Shown piece by piece: positions 62,294 through 64,000 of a DNA stretch of 64,000 nt. Below the pieces are notes generated by a model. That model was not told the origin of the DNA. It saw nothing but the letters and a program-made list of their open reading frames with translations, and made no database searches. A program made the position numbers and the translations under genes. This DNA is from Sphagnum magellanicum (Eukaryota; Streptophyta; Sphagnopsida; Sphagnales; Sphagnaceae): assembly GCA_021904315.1 (NCBI GenBank), contig CM038920.1, positions 14,880,001 to 14,944,000 of the forward strand. The letters run 5' to 3'. The stretch's first letter is position 1. Every line of letters begins with the position of its first letter.

Positions 62294-62296
62294 TCA

Positions 62297-63434
62297 TTAA
62301 AAATTGCCTTCTAACTATAGGTAGTATGTCAAGCCCTCTAACCCCCTCCCATAATTCTTGGAGTTCTTCAATTAGAGGAGTTATTAAGACATCAAAGTTT
62401 GCGCTCTTAACACTCCCAGGCCCCAAAATTATGATAGATATGAGCATGAAGAACTTCTTTGTGACTAGCCATGGTGGGAGGTTATAGATTAGGAGTAATA
62501 CTGGCCAAGTGGACCAAGCATTGTTTTTGTCCCCAAAAGGGTTCACCCCATATGTGACCAAACCTAGTTTTACATTTTTAGGTTCAATTGTAAAATCAAG
62601 CCATGTATTATAAATGTGTTGCCATGATTTGTTGCCAGGCACATGACGAACTTTCCCATCTATGCTCTTGTTTCTAACATGCCATGTCATCATCTCTGAT
62701 GTGTGTCGAGCTCGGTACATACGCAACAACCGAGGAATTAAAGGTAAATGCCACACGACTTTCTGTGGAACAAGAGACCTGCCAAATTTCTTATACTAAA
62801 TAGCCCCGCACTTTGGACAAGCCTCCAATGTTTCATATTGCTTCCGAAATAAAATGCAGCCATTCACACATGCATGGATGTGCTTGTAGTCTAGGCCTAC
62901 TTTCCTAGTAAGGCTCTTAACTGCATACATGCTAAGTGGCAGAAGGTTATCCTTTGGCAATAGGTGCTTATGAAGGAGTGCTAATAATTCATCCATGAAC
63001 TTGTTGGATACGCCATGTATTGTGCAAACATTCATCGATAATAATGTTGATGTTAGCTTTGTGCACCTTGCACCATTGTGCAAAGGCTGACATGCTTCTT
63101 GTAGATAATTAGCTTCAATTGAGATGTCATCATCACTTGCTATTGATGGGGCCCCTATTTCACCTAGTCCCATGTCATTGTCCACACCCCCCTATCCCTT
63201 ATCATGGTTATTTTGGTCAGGCATGCTTTCAGGCAATGTTGCTAACTCTTCCATGATCTTGATGGAATTCTGCACCATGCATGCTACCTTCATTCCCTCT
63301 GCATTATGGTCTGAAGACAAGCTTGCAACCCTCTCACCTTCATGTTCTTCCTCTAGCATTTGGAATAGGTCATCCAAAAGTTGGTTCACATTCACAGCCT
63401 CATCCACTACCTGCACCTCCACCTCTATTTGCAT
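62297..63434 (-). pseudogene. CACTA transposase TNP2 N-terminal and core part
   Basis: From 63,434: an acidic segment (DEAVNVNQLLDDLFQML), then a TAG near 63,188. Next come FMDELLALLHKHLLPKDNLL and DYKHIHACVNGCILFRKQYE with ACPKCG (Cys pairs, 62,800-62,870). The open stretch 62,756 downward has MMTWHVRNKSIDGKVRHVPG, FTIEPKNVKLGLVTYGVNPF, WPVLLLIYNLPPWL and PLIEELQELWEGVR. These are TNP2 (DDE-superfamily) landmarks. It is interrupted at QFLM by the TCA-flanked element. Confidence 0.88.
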
Positions 63435-63467
63435 TGGGTTTATTACTGCCTTACTTGCTTCAACCCA

Positions 63468-63737
63468 CTATTCATCAAAGTGGTCAGTTGGGCTTGGGCC
63501 TTTCCACACTCTAAATAGTGGATGCCTCCCGTTTAAGACTAGATGGTTTCTAATTGTCCTAAGTGAAACCAGTTTGCCCCTTCCTTCACATTTGGCACAT
63601 GGACACCGCATCTTGTGCACCCCGTGTTGTGTGGCCCATGTGAACTCCCGCTTCCACAACTTGTCATCCCTTGTTTTTTGCCTTCTTGGGTCATCCAAAG
63701 GCATTGACATTACGTCTTCCCTCAAAGCCATAAACAA
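63468..63737 (-). pseudogene. Transposase-associated domain of the CACTA element
   Basis: 89 codons: RRQKTRDDKLWKREFTWATQ, MRCPCAKCEGRGKLVSL and IRNHLVLNGRHPLFRVWKG. The CPCxKC motif and 'H L ... GF...Y..W..HGE'-type ending match the N-terminal transposase-associated domain of plant CACTA proteins. A stop separates it from the next block. The 5' end of the transposon and any upstream gene (tnp1-like) would lie past 64,000. Confidence 0.8.
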
Positions 63738-64000
63738 ACCTCACATAAATTTATGTATTGTGCATATAAATTAGTTTTTTCACAATGAGTTCGTTTCACC
63801 CATGTTAATATTGGTCCAGATGACGCATGGAAATAAGTGCCACTAATAGAACATGCTAAACATAGAGTTGTCTCACCATCCCAACCTGGAGCACAATACC
63901 TTGGGTTTTCTGTGATGAAATGACCTTACCCTACATGGGGCTCTAGTCAAAACTGTCCATGTTGCCCCAAAGATGTAGGGTATTGCTTTAATCTCAAACT

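Larger units (their letters stand above)
55692..63737 (-). mobile_element. CACTA (En/Spm-type) transposase gene, decayed, three insertions
   Basis: Minus-strand coding blocks, in order, form one plant CACTA transposase: N-terminal transposase-associated domain (63,468-63,737), TNP2 core (62,297-63,434, then 59,630-60,038, 58,360-58,800 and 57,240-57,397), DUF4218 (56,634-57,236) and DUF4216 (55,692-56,460). It is broken by a non-autonomous CACTA element (60,039-62,293), a subfamily B solo LTR (58,803-59,624) and a subfamily A solo LTR (57,398-58,359). Without these the gene spans about 4 kb. Two of its stops sit where the family has tryptophan (TGG to TGA). The element continues beyond 63,737, and neither terminal inverted repeat of this outer element was identified. 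Confidence 0.85.

Noticed and set aside
63124..63774. 216-codon plus-strand ORF
   Set aside because: Antisense shadow of the CACTA transposase N-terminus; the minus-strand frame carries the CPCxKC motif and known domain order.
1..64000. tRNA, rRNA or snRNA genes
   Set aside because: No cloverleaf with A/B boxes or conserved rRNA/snRNA segments was recognised; a covariance-model scan would be needed to exclude small ones.

Overview
The window is plant nuclear DNA, AT-rich and dominated by dead transposable elements. The evidence is a spliced plant-type trehalose-6-phosphate phosphatase (TPP) gene with GT-AG introns, a pseudogene of the plant rhamnose synthase RHM, a CACTA transposase carrying the plant-specific TNP2, DUF4218 and DUF4216 regions, and Copia and Ty3/gypsy retroelements. 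Low gene density and many solo LTRs suggest a large genome (gymnosperm, fern or other large-genome land plant), but the sequence alone does not fix the taxon.

Layout. 1-21,600: intergenic DNA with ~190-bp repeats, a MULE/SWIM transposase remnant, two solo LTRs, a decayed DEAH-box splicing-helicase pseudogene (minus strand, ~7.46-8.29 kb), a hAT-like remnant and simple-sequence tracts. 21,700-29,500: the only gene that looks intact, TPP, on the plus strand. It has a TATA box, a probable leader intron, 11 coding exons and all HAD phosphatase motifs. 29,500-36,300: intergenic DNA with a foldback hairpin and a second hAT-like remnant. 36,328-42,279: a structurally complete but inactive Copia element with an ATCTT target duplication. 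43,500-52,550: an old minus-strand Ty3/gypsy body split by a candidate non-autonomous CACTA element and by solo LTRs, one of which is nested in another. 53,286-54,062: an RHM pseudogene. 55,692-63,737 (to the edge): a minus-strand CACTA transposase gene broken by three later insertions: two solo LTRs and a 2.26-kb non-autonomous CACTA element with clear TIRs and a TCA duplication.

The main discovery is an insertion stratigraphy that can be read to the base. Eight solo LTRs of one family (two subfamilies, A ~0.92-0.98 kb and B ~0.82 kb) share TG...CA ends. Most have 5-bp target duplications, and seven carry a conserved 13+7+13 palindrome. Removing insertions at their target duplications restores the reading frame of the interrupted host element in at least two places. 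No internal region of this LTR family occurs in the window.

Only TPP is likely to make a functional protein. It would dephosphorylate trehalose-6-phosphate, a sugar-signalling metabolite. No tRNA, rRNA or CRISPR features were seen. All alignments were made by eye from the sequence and from memory of family consensus; no database search was run.
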